A stretch of 64,000 nt of DNA, from NCBI GenBank assembly GCA_023511995.1, contig JAIMAL010000001.1, forward strand, positions 1 to 64,000, in the 5' to 3' direction. Below the pieces are notes generated by a model that was given only the letters and a program-made list of their open reading frames with translations, ran no database searches and was not told the DNA's origin. This document shows positions 18,497-27,341 of this stretch, in pieces. Position 1 is the stretch's first letter. Every line of letters begins with the position of its first letter. The translations under genes were made by a program, and so were the position numbers. Source of the DNA: Burkholderiales bacterium. Lineage in GTDB: Bacteria; Pseudomonadota; Gammaproteobacteria; Burkholderiales; Thiobacteraceae.

Positions 18497-21286
18497 ATGG
18501 ATGCCGCCAGCCGTCGCCAGGAACTCAAGCGCCGCGAACGGCAGCTTTCGCTGCTGTTGTCCAAGATCCTCAAGCGGCAACTGCCCCCCGCCGTCTATGG
18601 GGCGCTGGGTGCGCTGCGCACGGGCTTTGCCGCCTTGCGGGGGGCCGAGAACAGCCGCTTGAGCCAAGCCCTCATGGAGATGATCGAGGGCTTCGATGCC
18701 CAGGCCCTGACCCAGATCGTGCGTGCCGCCGGGGTGTATTTCAGCCTGCTCAACATCGCGGAGGAATCCATTGCTCTGAAGGAGCGGCGCCAGGCCATCC
18801 GCGCCACCGCTCACATGTGGCCCGGTTCCTTCCACGACACCCTGCTGGGCTTGCGAAAGGCGGGCTTTTCCGCAGCGCAGGTGGAAACCCTGGTCAGCCG
18901 CCTCTGCTTCATGCCGGTGATCACCGCCCATCCTTCGGAAGCCAAGCGGCGCACCATCAAGGGGGCTCTGCGCAATATCTTCCTCACCATGGAGAGCCTG
19001 AACGAGGGACGGCTGCTGCCCTTTCAGCGCGCGGAGCTCATCCAGCGCTTGACCAACCAGATCCAGATCCTGTGGAAGACGGACGAGGTGCGTGCCACGC
19101 GGCTCGACGTGCGGGATGAAATCCGCGCCGGCCTGTCGTATTTTCCCCTGTCGCTTTTCGAGGCGACGGTGCAGGTGCACCGCAACCTGCGCCGCGCCAT
19201 GGGGGATGTCTATGGCGAGGCGGCCGCCGCCCGGCTGGATACGCGGCGGCTTTTGCGCTTCGGTTCCTGGATCGGCGGCGACCGGGACGGGCATCCCGGT
19301 GTCACCGCGGAGGTGACCCATCTGGCCTGGCTCATGCAGGCGCGCACTGCGCTGGAGGAGTATTCGGCGCGGCTTGCCGCCCTCTCCGAGCAGCTTTCCT
19401 ACTCCCTGCGCCTGTGCCAGCCCTCGGCGGCCTTCCTCGAAAGCCTGAAGGAGGATGCCCACTATGCGGCGCTGCGCTTTGCCGCCCAGCCCAACCGCTA
19501 CCAGCAGGAGCCCTACCGGCGCAAGCTGGAAATCATGCGCTACCGGGTGCGGCGCAATCTGGCCCTGGTGCAGGCCGCCATCGACGGCGAGGCGGTGGAG
19601 GGCGAGGAGCCGGGTTATGCCAGCGCCGACGGGCTTTTGCGCGATCTCTACCTCATCCGGGATTCCCTCATCCAGCACGGTGACGAAGCGGTGGCGGCGG
19701 CGGAGCTCACCGATCTCATCCGCCTCGTGGAAACCTTTGGCTTTCACCTGCTGCAACTGGACGTGCGGCAGGAGTCGGCGGTGCACACCCGGGCGGTGGC
19801 GGAAATCCTCAAGGCGGCCCTCGACGTCGATTACCTGGCGCTGGAAGAAGGGGCGAGGCTTGAACTTCTCGCCGACCTGGTGGGCCGGCCGGAGGTACTG
19901 GAGTTCGACGTGGAGAAGCTGAGCGGCGAGACCCAGGAAGCGCTGCGGGTCTTCCGCGTCATCGCCCATCACCGGCGCACGCTGGGGCCGGCCTGTTTCG
20001 GCCGTTATGTGATTTCCATGACCCACCACGCCAGCCACGTCATGGAGGTGATGTTCCTCGCTGCCCTCGCCGGGCTGGCGGGACGGGTGGCGGGCAACTG
20101 GTTCTGCCATCTGGGGGCAAGCCCCCTCTTCGAGACCATCGACGATCTCGCGCGGGTGGGGCAGGTGCTGGAACAGCTCTACGCCCTGCCCGCCTACCGG
20201 CAGCTCCTGGAGGCGTTTGGTGAAGGGCAGGAGGTGATGCTGGGCTATTCCGATTCCTGCAAGGATGGCGGCATCCTCGCCTCGGCCTGGTCCCTCTATC
20301 AGGCGCAGAAGAAGATTCTCGCCCTCTCCGACCGCTATGGCATTCCCTGTCGCCTCTTCCACGGCCGCGGCGGCACCCTGGGGCGCGGCGGCGGCCCCAC
20401 CCACGAGGCCATCCTCGCCCAGCCGCCGGGCACGGTGCGCGGTGAACTCAAGCTCACCGAACAGGGCGAGGTGTTGTTCTACAAGTACAACAACATGGAA
20501 ACGGCGGTCTATGAGCTCACGCTGGCGCTCACCGGCGTGCTCAAGGCGAGCACCCATCTCGTGGGCGAGGTGAGGGAGGATCGCGAGGACTATGCCCGGG
20601 TGATGGACGACATCGCCCGCGCCGGGGAGATCGCCTACCGGGCGCTCACGGAGCAGACGCCGCACTTTATGGATTACTTCTACGAGGCCACACCGGTGCA
20701 GGAAATCGGCCTGCTCAACATCGGTTCCCGCCCTTCCCACCGCCGCCAGGGCGACCGTTCCCGCGGTTCGGTGAGGGCCATCTCCTGGGTGTTCGCCTGG
20801 GCGCAGTCACGTCATGCGCTGCCGGCCTGGTATGGCATCGGCGCCGCCCTCGAAGCCTGGTGTGGTGGGGATGCGGCGCGCCTTGCCCTGCTCAAGCAGA
20901 TGTACCGGGACTGGCCCTTCTTCCGCACCCTGCTTTCCAACGCCCAGATGGCGCTGGCCAAGGCCGATTTCCGCATCGCCCATGAATACGCGCGCCTGTG
21001 CAGCGACCCGGCTTACGGGGAAGGGGTGTATGGCATCATCGCCGCGGAATATGCCCGCTCGGTGCGGGAGATTCTCCGTGTGGCGCAGGCGGACACCCTG
21101 CTCGCGGATAACCCCGTCCTCGCCCTCTCCTGGGATCACCGGCGTTTCTACCTCGACCCCCTCAACTATCTGCAGACCGTGGTGTTGCGCAAATTCCGCG
21201 CTGACGGCCGCGAGGACAGTCCCTGGCTCGAGCCCCTGCTGCGCTCCATCAACGCCATCGCCGCCGGCATGCGCAACACCGGCTGA
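18497..21286 (+). CDS. ppc: Phosphoenolpyruvate carboxylase
   Basis: Ppc carboxylates PEP to oxaloacetate to refill the TCA cycle. The 929-residue protein carries the catalytic histidine motif VITAHPSEAKRRT (His145), GGDRDGHPGVT, YSDSCKDGG, the glycine-rich loop FHGRGGTLGRGGGP, RPSHRR, and the canonical C-terminus ending GMRNTG. ATG 18497 (MDAASRRQELKRRE) is preferred; an in-frame start at 18446 would add 17 residues not typical of the family. The stop is 4 nt from the stop of the convergent cyclase gene. TATAGT at 18397-18402 may be a -10 box, but no -35 match was seen. Confidence 0.96.
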   Translation: MDAASRRQELKRRERQLSLLLSKILKRQLPPAVYGALGALRTGFAALRGAENSRLSQALMEMIEGFDAQALTQIVRAAGVYFSLLNIAEESIALKERRQAIRATAHMWPGSFHDTLLGLRKAGFSAAQVETLVSRLCFMPVITAHPSEAKRRTIKGALRNIFLTMESLNEGRLLPFQRAELIQRLTNQIQILWKTDEVRATRLDVRDEIRAGLSYFPLSLFEATVQVHRNLRRAMGDVYGEAAAARLDTRRLLRFGSWIGGDRDGHPGVTAEVTHLAWLMQARTALEEYSARLAALSEQLSYSLRLCQPSAAFLESLKEDAHYAALRFAAQPNRYQQEPYRRKLEIMRYRVRRNLALVQAAIDGEAVEGEEPGYASADGLLRDLYLIRDSLIQHGDEAVAAAELTDLIRLVETFGFHLLQLDVRQESAVHTRAVAEILKAALDVDYLALEEGARLELLADLVGRPEVLEFDVEKLSGETQEALRVFRVIAHHRRTLGPACFGRYVISMTHHASHVMEVMFLAALAGLAGRVAGNWFCHLGASPLFETIDDLARVGQVLEQLYALPAYRQLLEAFGEGQEVMLGYSDSCKDGGILASAWSLYQAQKKILALSDRYGIPCRLFHGRGGTLGRGGGPTHEAILAQPPGTVRGELKLTEQGEVLFYKYNNMETAVYELTLALTGVLKASTHLVGEVREDREDYARVMDDIARAGEIAYRALTEQTPHFMDYFYEATPVQEIGLLNIGSRPSHRRQGDRSRGSVRAISWVFAWAQSRHALPAWYGIGAALEAWCGGDAARLALLKQMYRDWPFFRTLLSNAQMALAKADFRIAHEYARLCSDPAYGEGVYGIIAAEYARSVREILRVAQADTLLADNPVLALSWDHRRFYLDPLNYLQTVVLRKFRADGREDSPWLEPLLRSINAIAAGMRNTG

Positions 21287-21290
21287 GCCC

Positions 21291-23222
21291 TCACTGGGAG
21301 GGATTGCGCCAGGTGTGGCGGCCGGCGCTCTTGGCCCGATACATGGCGGTATCGGCACGGGCGATCAGCGACTGGGCCTCGGTGGCGTCGTCCGGGAAAA
21401 GGGCGATGCCGATACTGACGCCGATGTGGAGCACATGGCCTGCCACCTGGAAGGGCGCGCCGATTGCCTCCAGGATTTTCTCGGCCACCCGCACGGCATC
21501 GTTACGGTGGCCGATGCCGGGGAGGATCACCGTGAATTCGTCGCCGGCGAAGCGGGCCACGGTGTCGGCTTCCCGCACACAGGAAAGAAGCCGCTCCGCC
21601 ACCACCCTGAGCAGGGCATCGCCCACTTCGTGGCCGTGGATGTCGTTCACCGGTTTGAAACGGTCCAGGTCGAGGAAGAGGAGCGCCACTCTGCTGCCAT
21701 TGCGACGGGCAAGCGCGAGCGCCTGCTCCAGGCGGTCGAAGAAGAGGCTGCGGTTGGGCAGTCCGGTGACGGTGTCGAAGTAGGCCAGGCGCTCGATGCG
21801 GGCCTGGGCGGCGAGGGCATCGGTGATGTCCTCGTGGGTGGCGATGAAATGCTGGATTTCGCCCCGGGCATCCCGCACCGGGGTGATGATCTGATGCACG
21901 GTGTAGAGACTGCCGTCCTTGCGCCGGTCAGTGGTTTGGCTGACGAAGGTCTGGCCGGCGAGGATGGTGGACCAGAGATTCTGGTAATAAGCCGCGTCGT
22001 GGACACCGGACTTGAAGAGGCGCGGTGTGTGGCCCAGGATTTCTTCCGGCGCATAGCCGCTCAAACGGCTGAAGGCCTCGTTCGCCCACTCAATGCGGCC
22101 CTCCCGGTCGGTGATGAAAATGGCATTGGCCGCCGTGGCAAGCGCCGTCTGCAAAAGACGCAATTGCGCCTGCTCGAAGGCGGCCGCGAGCGCCGCGGCC
22201 AGATGGGTCACCCCCCTCTGCAGCAGGTGCAAAAGCTCCGCATCGGCGAAGGCTTCGCGCGCCCTCCCATAGGCGGACAAGGCCCCCCAGATTCTGCCCC
22301 GTACCACGATGGGCAGGCTGTAGACGGCGGCCACCCCCTCCTGCCGCGCCGCCTCGCACCAAGGGGCGGGCGCGGCATCGTCGAGGTATAAAAGCTGTGC
22401 CTCGCCAAGCTCCACGGCGCGGGCGGCGGGACTTTCCTCCCCCGGCCTTTGGCCCAGGGCCTCGCGTAAGCGGGCGGCGGGCCCATTAGCGGCCATCAGG
22501 CATAGTGTGCCCTCCTGCTCCCGGCGCACGACCGCGACGAGGGCAAGCCGCAAGGTTCGGGCCACCGCCTCGCAGAAAAACTCGAGCAGGGCTTCCGGGT
22601 AGCGCCCTGCCAGGAGCTGCTCGTCCATTTCCCGCAGCAGGCATTCCATGGCAAGCCGGCGGTGGGCTTCCGTGATGTCCCGGGCATAGACGGCCACAAG
22701 ACGCACACCGCCACCGTCCACGATGGGTTGCATGCGGATGAGGTAGTCGCGGCCATCGAGCGTGTCCTCAAACTGCAGCGGCTGTCCGGAGCGGGTGACT
22801 TCCGCCAGCTTGAGCTTGCGGCTTTCCGCCACCTCCGGGGGCAAAAAATCCCACAGGGGCCGGCCCACCATGGCCTGGGGCGTCTGCTTGAGGCGCTGTG
22901 CGCCGGTCCCGTTGATGGCCAGCACCTGGCCCTCGGGGCTGATGAGGAGCGCCGACTCGTTGATGGCATCGAGCAGGGCCTCGAGATCGGCCCTGCTTCG
23001 CGCCTCCGCCCGCCTTCCCTCGGCCTCCAAGGGACGTAGCACGAGCCAGCGGAGGAGCGGCAGCCCCGCCGGTAGCAGGGCCATTGCGGCGACGAGGTCA
23101 AGCCACAGGGGCGCGCCTTGTGCCGGCAGTAGCCGGTGTAGCAAAGCCAGAACCAGGAATTCCGTGAAGGCCAGGGCGAGCAGGGCCGCAGTGACGCGGA
23201 AAGCGGGGCGCGGATGAGGCAT
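21291..23222 (-). CDS. Membrane diguanylate cyclase with PAS-GAF-PAS-GGDEF
   Basis: The 643-residue protein has two N-terminal membrane helices (about 10-30 and 40-65), a PAS domain (about 80-190), a GAF-like domain (about 200-345), a second PAS with PAC (about 350-470, ending FIATHEDITD), and a C-terminal GGDEF domain (about 475-640). The active-site loop reads AGDEF, a variant compatible with activity. An RxxD feedback-inhibition site (READ) lies five residues upstream. It probably makes cyclic di-GMP in response to a cytoplasmic signal. No EAL domain is present. The gene is divergent from rnpB. Confidence 0.9.
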   Translation of the reverse strand: MPHPRPAFRVTAALLALAFTEFLVLALLHRLLPAQGAPLWLDLVAAMALLPAGLPLLRWLVLRPLEAEGRRAEARSRADLEALLDAINESALLISPEGQVLAINGTGAQRLKQTPQAMVGRPLWDFLPPEVAESRKLKLAEVTRSGQPLQFEDTLDGRDYLIRMQPIVDGGGVRLVAVYARDITEAHRRLAMECLLREMDEQLLAGRYPEALLEFFCEAVARTLRLALVAVVRREQEGTLCLMAANGPAARLREALGQRPGEESPAARAVELGEAQLLYLDDAAPAPWCEAARQEGVAAVYSLPIVVRGRIWGALSAYGRAREAFADAELLHLLQRGVTHLAAALAAAFEQAQLRLLQTALATAANAIFITDREGRIEWANEAFSRLSGYAPEEILGHTPRLFKSGVHDAAYYQNLWSTILAGQTFVSQTTDRRKDGSLYTVHQIITPVRDARGEIQHFIATHEDITDALAAQARIERLAYFDTVTGLPNRSLFFDRLEQALALARRNGSRVALLFLDLDRFKPVNDIHGHEVGDALLRVVAERLLSCVREADTVARFAGDEFTVILPGIGHRNDAVRVAEKILEAIGAPFQVAGHVLHIGVSIGIALFPDDATEAQSLIARADTAMYRAKSAGRHTWRNPSQ

Positions 23223-23296
23223 GGGGTCTCCAAATCGTCAGCAGACAATAGCGTATGCCCTGCGCTTTTCTTGAGACGGGGAACCTGGGGGCGGGT

Positions 23297-23305
23297 TGTT
23301 ATACT
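23297..23305 (+). promoter_or_regulatory. rnpB extended -10 promoter element
   Basis: TGTTATACT (TGn plus TATACT) lies 7 nt before the predicted RNase P RNA 5' end. TTGAGA at 23271-23276 is 23 nt upstream of the hexamer, too far for a standard -35 box, so the promoter may rely on the extended -10. Confidence 0.65.
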
Positions 23306-23312
23306 AAGCACC

Positions 23313-23690
23313 GGAAGCAGGCCAGACAGTCGCCGGCGCCAAGGCGCCGGAGGAAAGTCCGGGCTCCACAGAGCAGGGTGCCGGCTAACGGCCGGACGCC
23401 GTGAGGCGATGGAAAGTGGCACAGAAAACAGACTGCCCAAGCCCCTTTGCGGGCCGGCGATGGTGAAAAGGTGCCCTCCGCAAGGAGGGGGCGGTGAACC
23501 CGCCGGGTAAGAGCCCACCGCGGACGTGGTAACACGGACGGCACGCCAAACCCCACCCGGAGCAAGACCAAATAGGGGAACCATGACGTGGCTCGCGTCG
23601 TTCCCGGGTAGGTCGCTCGAGCGCGGCGGCAACGTCGCGCCCAGATAGATGACTGTCCTCGACAGAACCCGGCTTATCGGCCCGCTTCCC
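23313..23690 (+). ncRNA. rnpB: RNase P RNA, bacterial type A
   Basis: This is the catalytic RNA of RNase P, which trims tRNA 5' leaders. The 5' conserved element CAGGCCAGACAGTCGCC, the GGAGGAAAGTCCGGGCTCC core, CAGAAAACAGACTGCC, GGTAAGAGCCCACCGC, and the 3' element AGATAGATGACTGTCC are all present. The ends pair to form helix P1 (GGAAGC-GGCC with GGCCCGCTTCC). Length is about 378 nt, as expected. No protein frame should be annotated here. Confidence 0.97.
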
Positions 23691-23870
23691 CCCCTTTCCT
23701 CTGCCCAAGCGGTTTCCATAGGTATCAATGCCTTGCGGCTTAAACCGAACAAGCCGTCTCAGCATATTGTCCTAGCCATTTATTTTTCTTGCATTTCCGT
23801 AATCACCGGTCAGACCGCGTAAGTCTTTGTCACGCCGGGCAAATTCGTCCGTTGGCCGCCGGATTTCGGC
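23691..23870. other. Gap between rnpB and the dcw promoter
   Basis: About 180 nt without a plausible gene. A CGGCTT/AAGCCG hairpin (23736-23756) lacks a T run, so I do not call it a terminator. The region is more AT-rich near 23775-23800. Confidence 0.5.
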
Positions 23871-23899
23871 TTGACCCCCCTGTTTTTTTCCCCTATAGT
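23871..23899 (+). promoter_or_regulatory. dcw cluster promoter Pmra
   Basis: A near-consensus sigma70 promoter: -35 TTGACC (23871-23876), a 17-nt spacer, and -10 TATAGT (23894-23899). Transcription should begin about 23906, roughly 50 nt before mraZ. The MraZ boxes overlap the -10 box and the start point, placing the promoter under MraZ autorepression. Confidence 0.88.
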
Positions 23900-23932
23900 G
23901 GGCCGAAGTGGAGAAAAGTGGGGGATAGTGGG
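23897..23932 (+). promoter_or_regulatory. MraZ operator: four AGTGG(G/A) boxes, 10-bp period
   Basis: AGTGG followed by G or A occurs at 23897, 23907, 23917 and 23927, exactly one helical turn apart. MraZ is known to bind direct TGGGN-type repeats with this periodicity upstream of its own gene. The first box overlaps the -10 element. Confidence 0.88.
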
Positions 23933-23954
23933 AGATGGCGCCAAAGGGGGGTCG

Positions 23955-24401
23955 ATGTTTCGCGGCGCGACGGCGCTGAGCCTGGATGCCAAGGGGCGGC
24001 TCGCCGTCCCCGCCCGGCACCGGGAAGCCCTTCAAGTGCAGGGCGGGGGCCGGCTCGTGCTCACCGCTCATCCCCATCGTTGTCTCCTTCTCTATCCCCA
24101 GCCCGAGTGGGAACCCATCCAAGAGAAGATCATGGCCCTGCCCAGCCTGGATAAGCAGGCGAGCCTCCTGCAGCGCCTGCTCGTGGGTTTTGCCGAGGAC
24201 GTGGAAATGGATGGCGCCGGCCGGGTGCTCATCTCGCCGGTGCTGCGGGAATTCGCCGGACTGGAAAAACAGGTGATGCTGGTGGGGCAGGGCAGCCATT
24301 TCGAAGTATGGAGCGAGGCGTCATGGCGCGCCCAGTTGGAGGAGGCCCTCGCCCAGGGCGACCGCGTGTTGCCGCCGGAGCTGGGGAATCTTGCCCTGTG
24401 A
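23955..24401 (+). CDS. mraZ: Transcriptional regulator MraZ
   Basis: MraZ is a ring-forming AbrB-like regulator that represses the dcw cluster, including its own gene. The 148-residue protein has the two tandem MraZ/AbrB-type repeats: [24 protein letters not shown] at the N-terminus and [21 protein letters not shown] in the second half, both with the DxKGR / DxxGR DNA-binding signature. The four 10-bp-spaced boxes just upstream are its predicted operator. ATG 23955 gives the conserved start. Its stop overlaps the GTG start of rsmH. Confidence 0.97.
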   Translation: MFRGATALSLDAKGRLAVPARHREALQVQGGGRLVLTAHPHRCLLLYPQPEWEPIQEKIMALPSLDKQASLLQRLLVGFAEDVEMDGAGRVLISPVLREFAGLEKQVMLVGQGSHFEVWSEASWRAQLEEALAQGDRVLPPELGNLAL

Positions 24402-25342
24402 GGAAACCGGGCGAGCACCTGCCGGTGCTCCTTGCGGAGGCGGTGGAGGCGTTGCGGGTGAGAGAGGACGGCGTGTACGTGGATGCCACCTTTGGCCGCG
24501 GCGGTCACAGCCGGGAAATCCTGCGCCGGCTGGGTCCGCAGGGACGCCTGATCGTCTTCGACCGCGATCCGGAAGCCATTGCCGCAGCGCGAAGCCTTGC
24601 GGATCCCCGCCTGGTGGCCATCCACGCGCCCTTTTCGCAACTCAAAGCGTGCCTGCGTGAGGAGCGGGTGGAAAAGGTGGACGGGGTGTTACTGGACCTG
24701 GGGCTTTCCTCGCCGCAGCTTGACGAGGCGGGACGCGGTTTCAGCTTTCGCATGGCGGGTCCCTTGGACATGCGCATGGACCCCACCCGGGGGAGGACAG
24801 CCGCAGATTGGCTGGCCGAAGTCGATGAACGCGAATTGACAGAGGTGTTGGCCGATTATGGTGAAGAGCGGTTTGCTAAACAGGTTGCAAGAGCGATTGT
24901 TGCGGCGCGCGCGCGAGGGCCGATTGTTGACACCCGACAGCTTGCCCAGATCGTGGCTCAAGCCGTGCCCACGCGTGAGCCAGGCCAGGATCCGGCGACG
25001 CGCACCTTTCAGGCTATACGGATTTACATCAATCGGGAGCTCGAGGAGCTCTCGCTAGTGTTGCCCCAGTGTGTGGACGTGCTCCGTCCGGGTGGCCGTC
25101 TGGTGGTGATCAGCTTTCACTCCCTGGAAGACCGTATCGTCAAGCGCTTCCTGCGCACTGAAGCGCGTCCCGACACGCTGCCGCCGCGGCTTCCCCTGCG
25201 CGCCGAGGAACTGCCCAAACCGCGGCTCGTCCTGGTGGGCAAACCGGTGCGTCCTGCTCCCGCGGAAATCCAGGCCAACCCCCGCGCGCGCAGCGCCGTG
25301 ATGCGGGTTGCGGAACGTACACCCTGGAGGCTTGCCGCATGA
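24398..25342 (+). CDS. rsmH: 16S rRNA (cytosine(1402)-N(4))-methyltransferase
   Basis: RsmH N4-methylates C1402 of 16S rRNA, the same base that RsmI (9359-10225) modifies on the ribose. The 314-residue protein has [14 protein letters not shown], the SAM-binding [35 protein letters not shown], and [16 protein letters not shown] 24398 overlaps the mraZ stop and gives the family-typical start; an upstream in-frame ATG at 24308 lies inside mraZ and would add 30 non-conserved residues. Confidence 0.95.
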   Translation: MRKPGEHLPVLLAEAVEALRVREDGVYVDATFGRGGHSREILRRLGPQGRLIVFDRDPEAIAAARSLADPRLVAIHAPFSQLKACLREERVEKVDGVLLDLGLSSPQLDEAGRGFSFRMAGPLDMRMDPTRGRTAADWLAEVDERELTEVLADYGEERFAKQVARAIVAARARGPIVDTRQLAQIVAQAVPTREPGQDPATRTFQAIRIYINRELEELSLVLPQCVDVLRPGGRLVVISFHSLEDRIVKRFLRTEARPDTLPPRLPLRAEELPKPRLVLVGKPVRPAPAEIQANPRARSAVMRVAERTPWRLAA

Positions 25343-25617
25343 TCCGCCTCAACCTGGTGCTCCTTGGCATCGTCGTCGCCTGTGCGCTCGGCGTGGTCAC
25401 CTCCCAGCACAAGGCCCGGCAACTCTACGCCGAGCTGCAGCACGCCGAGGAGCAGGCCAAGAACATGAACACAGAATACGGTCAGTTGCAACTGGAACAG
25501 AGCACCTGGTCGATGCATGCGCGCATCGAGAAAATCGCCAGTGAGCGGTTGCAGATGAAGGTGCCCGAGCCTTCGCGCATCCACGTGCTTCTGCCCGCGG
25601 ATGGGACGAACCCATGA
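25339..25617 (+). CDS. ftsL: Cell division protein FtsL
   Basis: A 92-residue bitopic membrane protein: one N-terminal transmembrane helix (about 3-20, [19 protein letters not shown]) and a periplasmic coiled coil (about 25-70) ending near [15 protein letters not shown]. FtsL forms the FtsQLB complex that activates septal peptidoglycan synthesis by FtsW-FtsI. Sequence conservation in this family is low; identity follows from size, topology and position between rsmH and ftsI, with 4-nt overlaps on both sides. Confidence 0.93.
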   Translation: MIRLNLVLLGIVVACALGVVTSQHKARQLYAELQHAEEQAKNMNTEYGQLQLEQSTWSMHARIEKIASERLQMKVPEPSRIHVLLPADGTNP

Positions 25618-27341
25618 TGGCGCCGGCTGCCGCCCTGCCGGTGAAGCTGCCCGTGTGGCGGGCGCGGCTCCTCCTCGTCGTCCTGCTTGCCACCTTCGTC
25701 GTGCTGGCCGGACGCGCCTTCTACCTGCAGGGGGTGAACAAGGATTTTCTGCGGCAGAAAGGCGAGGCCCGCTACAGCCGCGTCATCACCCTGAAGGCCA
25801 ACCGCGGCAACATCCTCGACCGCAACGGGGAACCGCTTGCCATCAGCACCCCGGTGGAATCGGTGGCGGCAAGCCCCCGCGATGTGGAAATCACGCCCCA
25901 GCAGTTGGCGCGGCTTGCGCAACTCCTCAATATGCCCGCCGCCGATCTGAAGCGCCGCCTTGCCGATGACAAACGCGACTTCGTCTATCTCAAACGCCAG
26001 TTGCCGCCGGATGTGGCGGAACGGGTGCTGAGCCTCAACATTCCCGGCATCTTCCTGCAGCGGGAGTACCGGCGCTTTTACCCCTACGGCGACCAGACGG
26101 CGCATCTCATCGGCTTCACCGATGTGGATGACCGCGGCCAGGAGGGAGTGGAGCTTGCCTTCGATGCGCGTCTTTCCGGCATCAACGGCAGCCGCCGCGT
26201 GCTCAAGGATCGCCTGGGGAACATCATCGAAGGCGTGGAAAGCATCCGCGCGCCCCAGGATGGCCAGCCGGTGACCCTTTCCATCGACCGCAACATCCAG
26301 TACCTCGCCTATCGGGAACTGGTGGCCGCGGTGGTGCAGCATCGCGCCCGGGCGGGTGCGGTGGTGGTGCTGGATGCGCGCACGGGCGAGGTGCTGGCGC
26401 TCGTCAACCAGCCCAGCTACAACCCCAACCGGCGGAGCAAGGACGTGCCGCCCGCCTACATGCGCAACCGGGCGGTGACCGATGTCTTCGAGCCGGGCTC
26501 CACCCTCAAGCCCTTCACCGCCGCCATGGCGCTGGAGGCGGATCGGGTGCGTCCGGATACCGTCATCCAGACCGCACCGGGCATCCTGACCATCGGCCCG
26601 GCCACCATCCGCGACGTGCATTCGGCGGGGGCGATCACCGTGGCCCAGGTGATCCAGAAATCCTCCAACGTGGGCGCGGCGAAGATGGCCCTCATGCTGC
26701 CCGCCGAATACATGTACGACCGTTTTCAGAAACTGGGCTTTGGCCGGCCGCCCGGCATGGGCTTTCCCGGGGAGGCGGCGGGCAGGCTGCGGCCGGCGAA
26801 GCTCTGGCGGCCCATCGAGCAGGCCACCATGTCCTACGGGCATGGCATTTCGGTGAGCCTCCTGCAGCTTGCGCGGGCCTACACCGTGTTCGCCAACGAT
26901 GGGGAACTGCGGGAGCTTTCCCTGTTGCGCCTCGATCATCCCGCACCCAGCCACCGGGTGTTCTCCGCCGCCACCGCGCGGGCGGTGCGCGCCATGCTGG
27001 AGCTGGTGGTGCAGGCGGGGGGCACGGCGCCGCGGGCGCAGGTGGTGGGCTATCGGGTGGCGGGCAAGACCGGCACCGCCCACAAACTCAATGCCAATGG
27101 CACCTATGCGGAGGACCGCTACGTGGCGAGCTTCGTCGGCATGGCGCCGGCTTCCGATCCCCGCCTCATCGTCGCCGTGATGATCGACGAGCCCGGCAAC
27201 GGCCAGTATTACGGCGGGCAGGTGGCCGCCCCCGTCTTCTCCCGCATCATGGCCGGAGCGCTGCGCATGCTGTCGGTACCCCCGGACAATCCGGGGGCCA
27301 ACGTCTTCCCCGACTTCCCGGAAATTCAGGAGAGCACATGA
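25614..27341 (+). CDS. ftsI: Septal peptidoglycan transpeptidase FtsI (PBP3)
   Basis: FtsI cross-links septal peptidoglycan. The 575-residue protein has a single N-terminal membrane helix (about 18-38), a pedestal domain (with RGNILDRNGEPLA), and a class B transpeptidase domain with the three penicillin-binding motifs: STLK (in EPGSTLKPF), SSN (in QKSSNVG) and KTGT (in AGKTGTAHK). Length is close to the E. coli protein (588). Overlaps of 4 nt with ftsL and murE show tight coupling in the dcw operon. Confidence 0.97.
   Translation: MMAPAAALPVKLPVWRARLLLVVLLATFVVLAGRAFYLQGVNKDFLRQKGEARYSRVITLKANRGNILDRNGEPLAISTPVESVAASPRDVEITPQQLARLAQLLNMPAADLKRRLADDKRDFVYLKRQLPPDVAERVLSLNIPGIFLQREYRRFYPYGDQTAHLIGFTDVDDRGQEGVELAFDARLSGINGSRRVLKDRLGNIIEGVESIRAPQDGQPVTLSIDRNIQYLAYRELVAAVVQHRARAGAVVVLDARTGEVLALVNQPSYNPNRRSKDVPPAYMRNRAVTDVFEPGSTLKPFTAAMALEADRVRPDTVIQTAPGILTIGPATIRDVHSAGAITVAQVIQKSSNVGAAKMALMLPAEYMYDRFQKLGFGRPPGMGFPGEAAGRLRPAKLWRPIEQATMSYGHGISVSLLQLARAYTVFANDGELRELSLLRLDHPAPSHRVFSAATARAVRAMLELVVQAGGTAPRAQVVGYRVAGKTGTAHKLNANGTYAEDRYVASFVGMAPASDPRLIVAVMIDEPGNGQYYGGQVAAPVFSRIMAGALRMLSVPPDNPGANVFPDFPEIQEST

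Noticed and set aside
18092-20740. Long antisense frame (882 codons) over ppc
   Set aside because: Shadow of ppc, which has all catalytic motifs on the other strand; no recognisable domain in the antisense product.
23736-23756. Terminator after rnpB
   Set aside because: The CGGCTT/AAGCCG stem is short and not followed by a T run.
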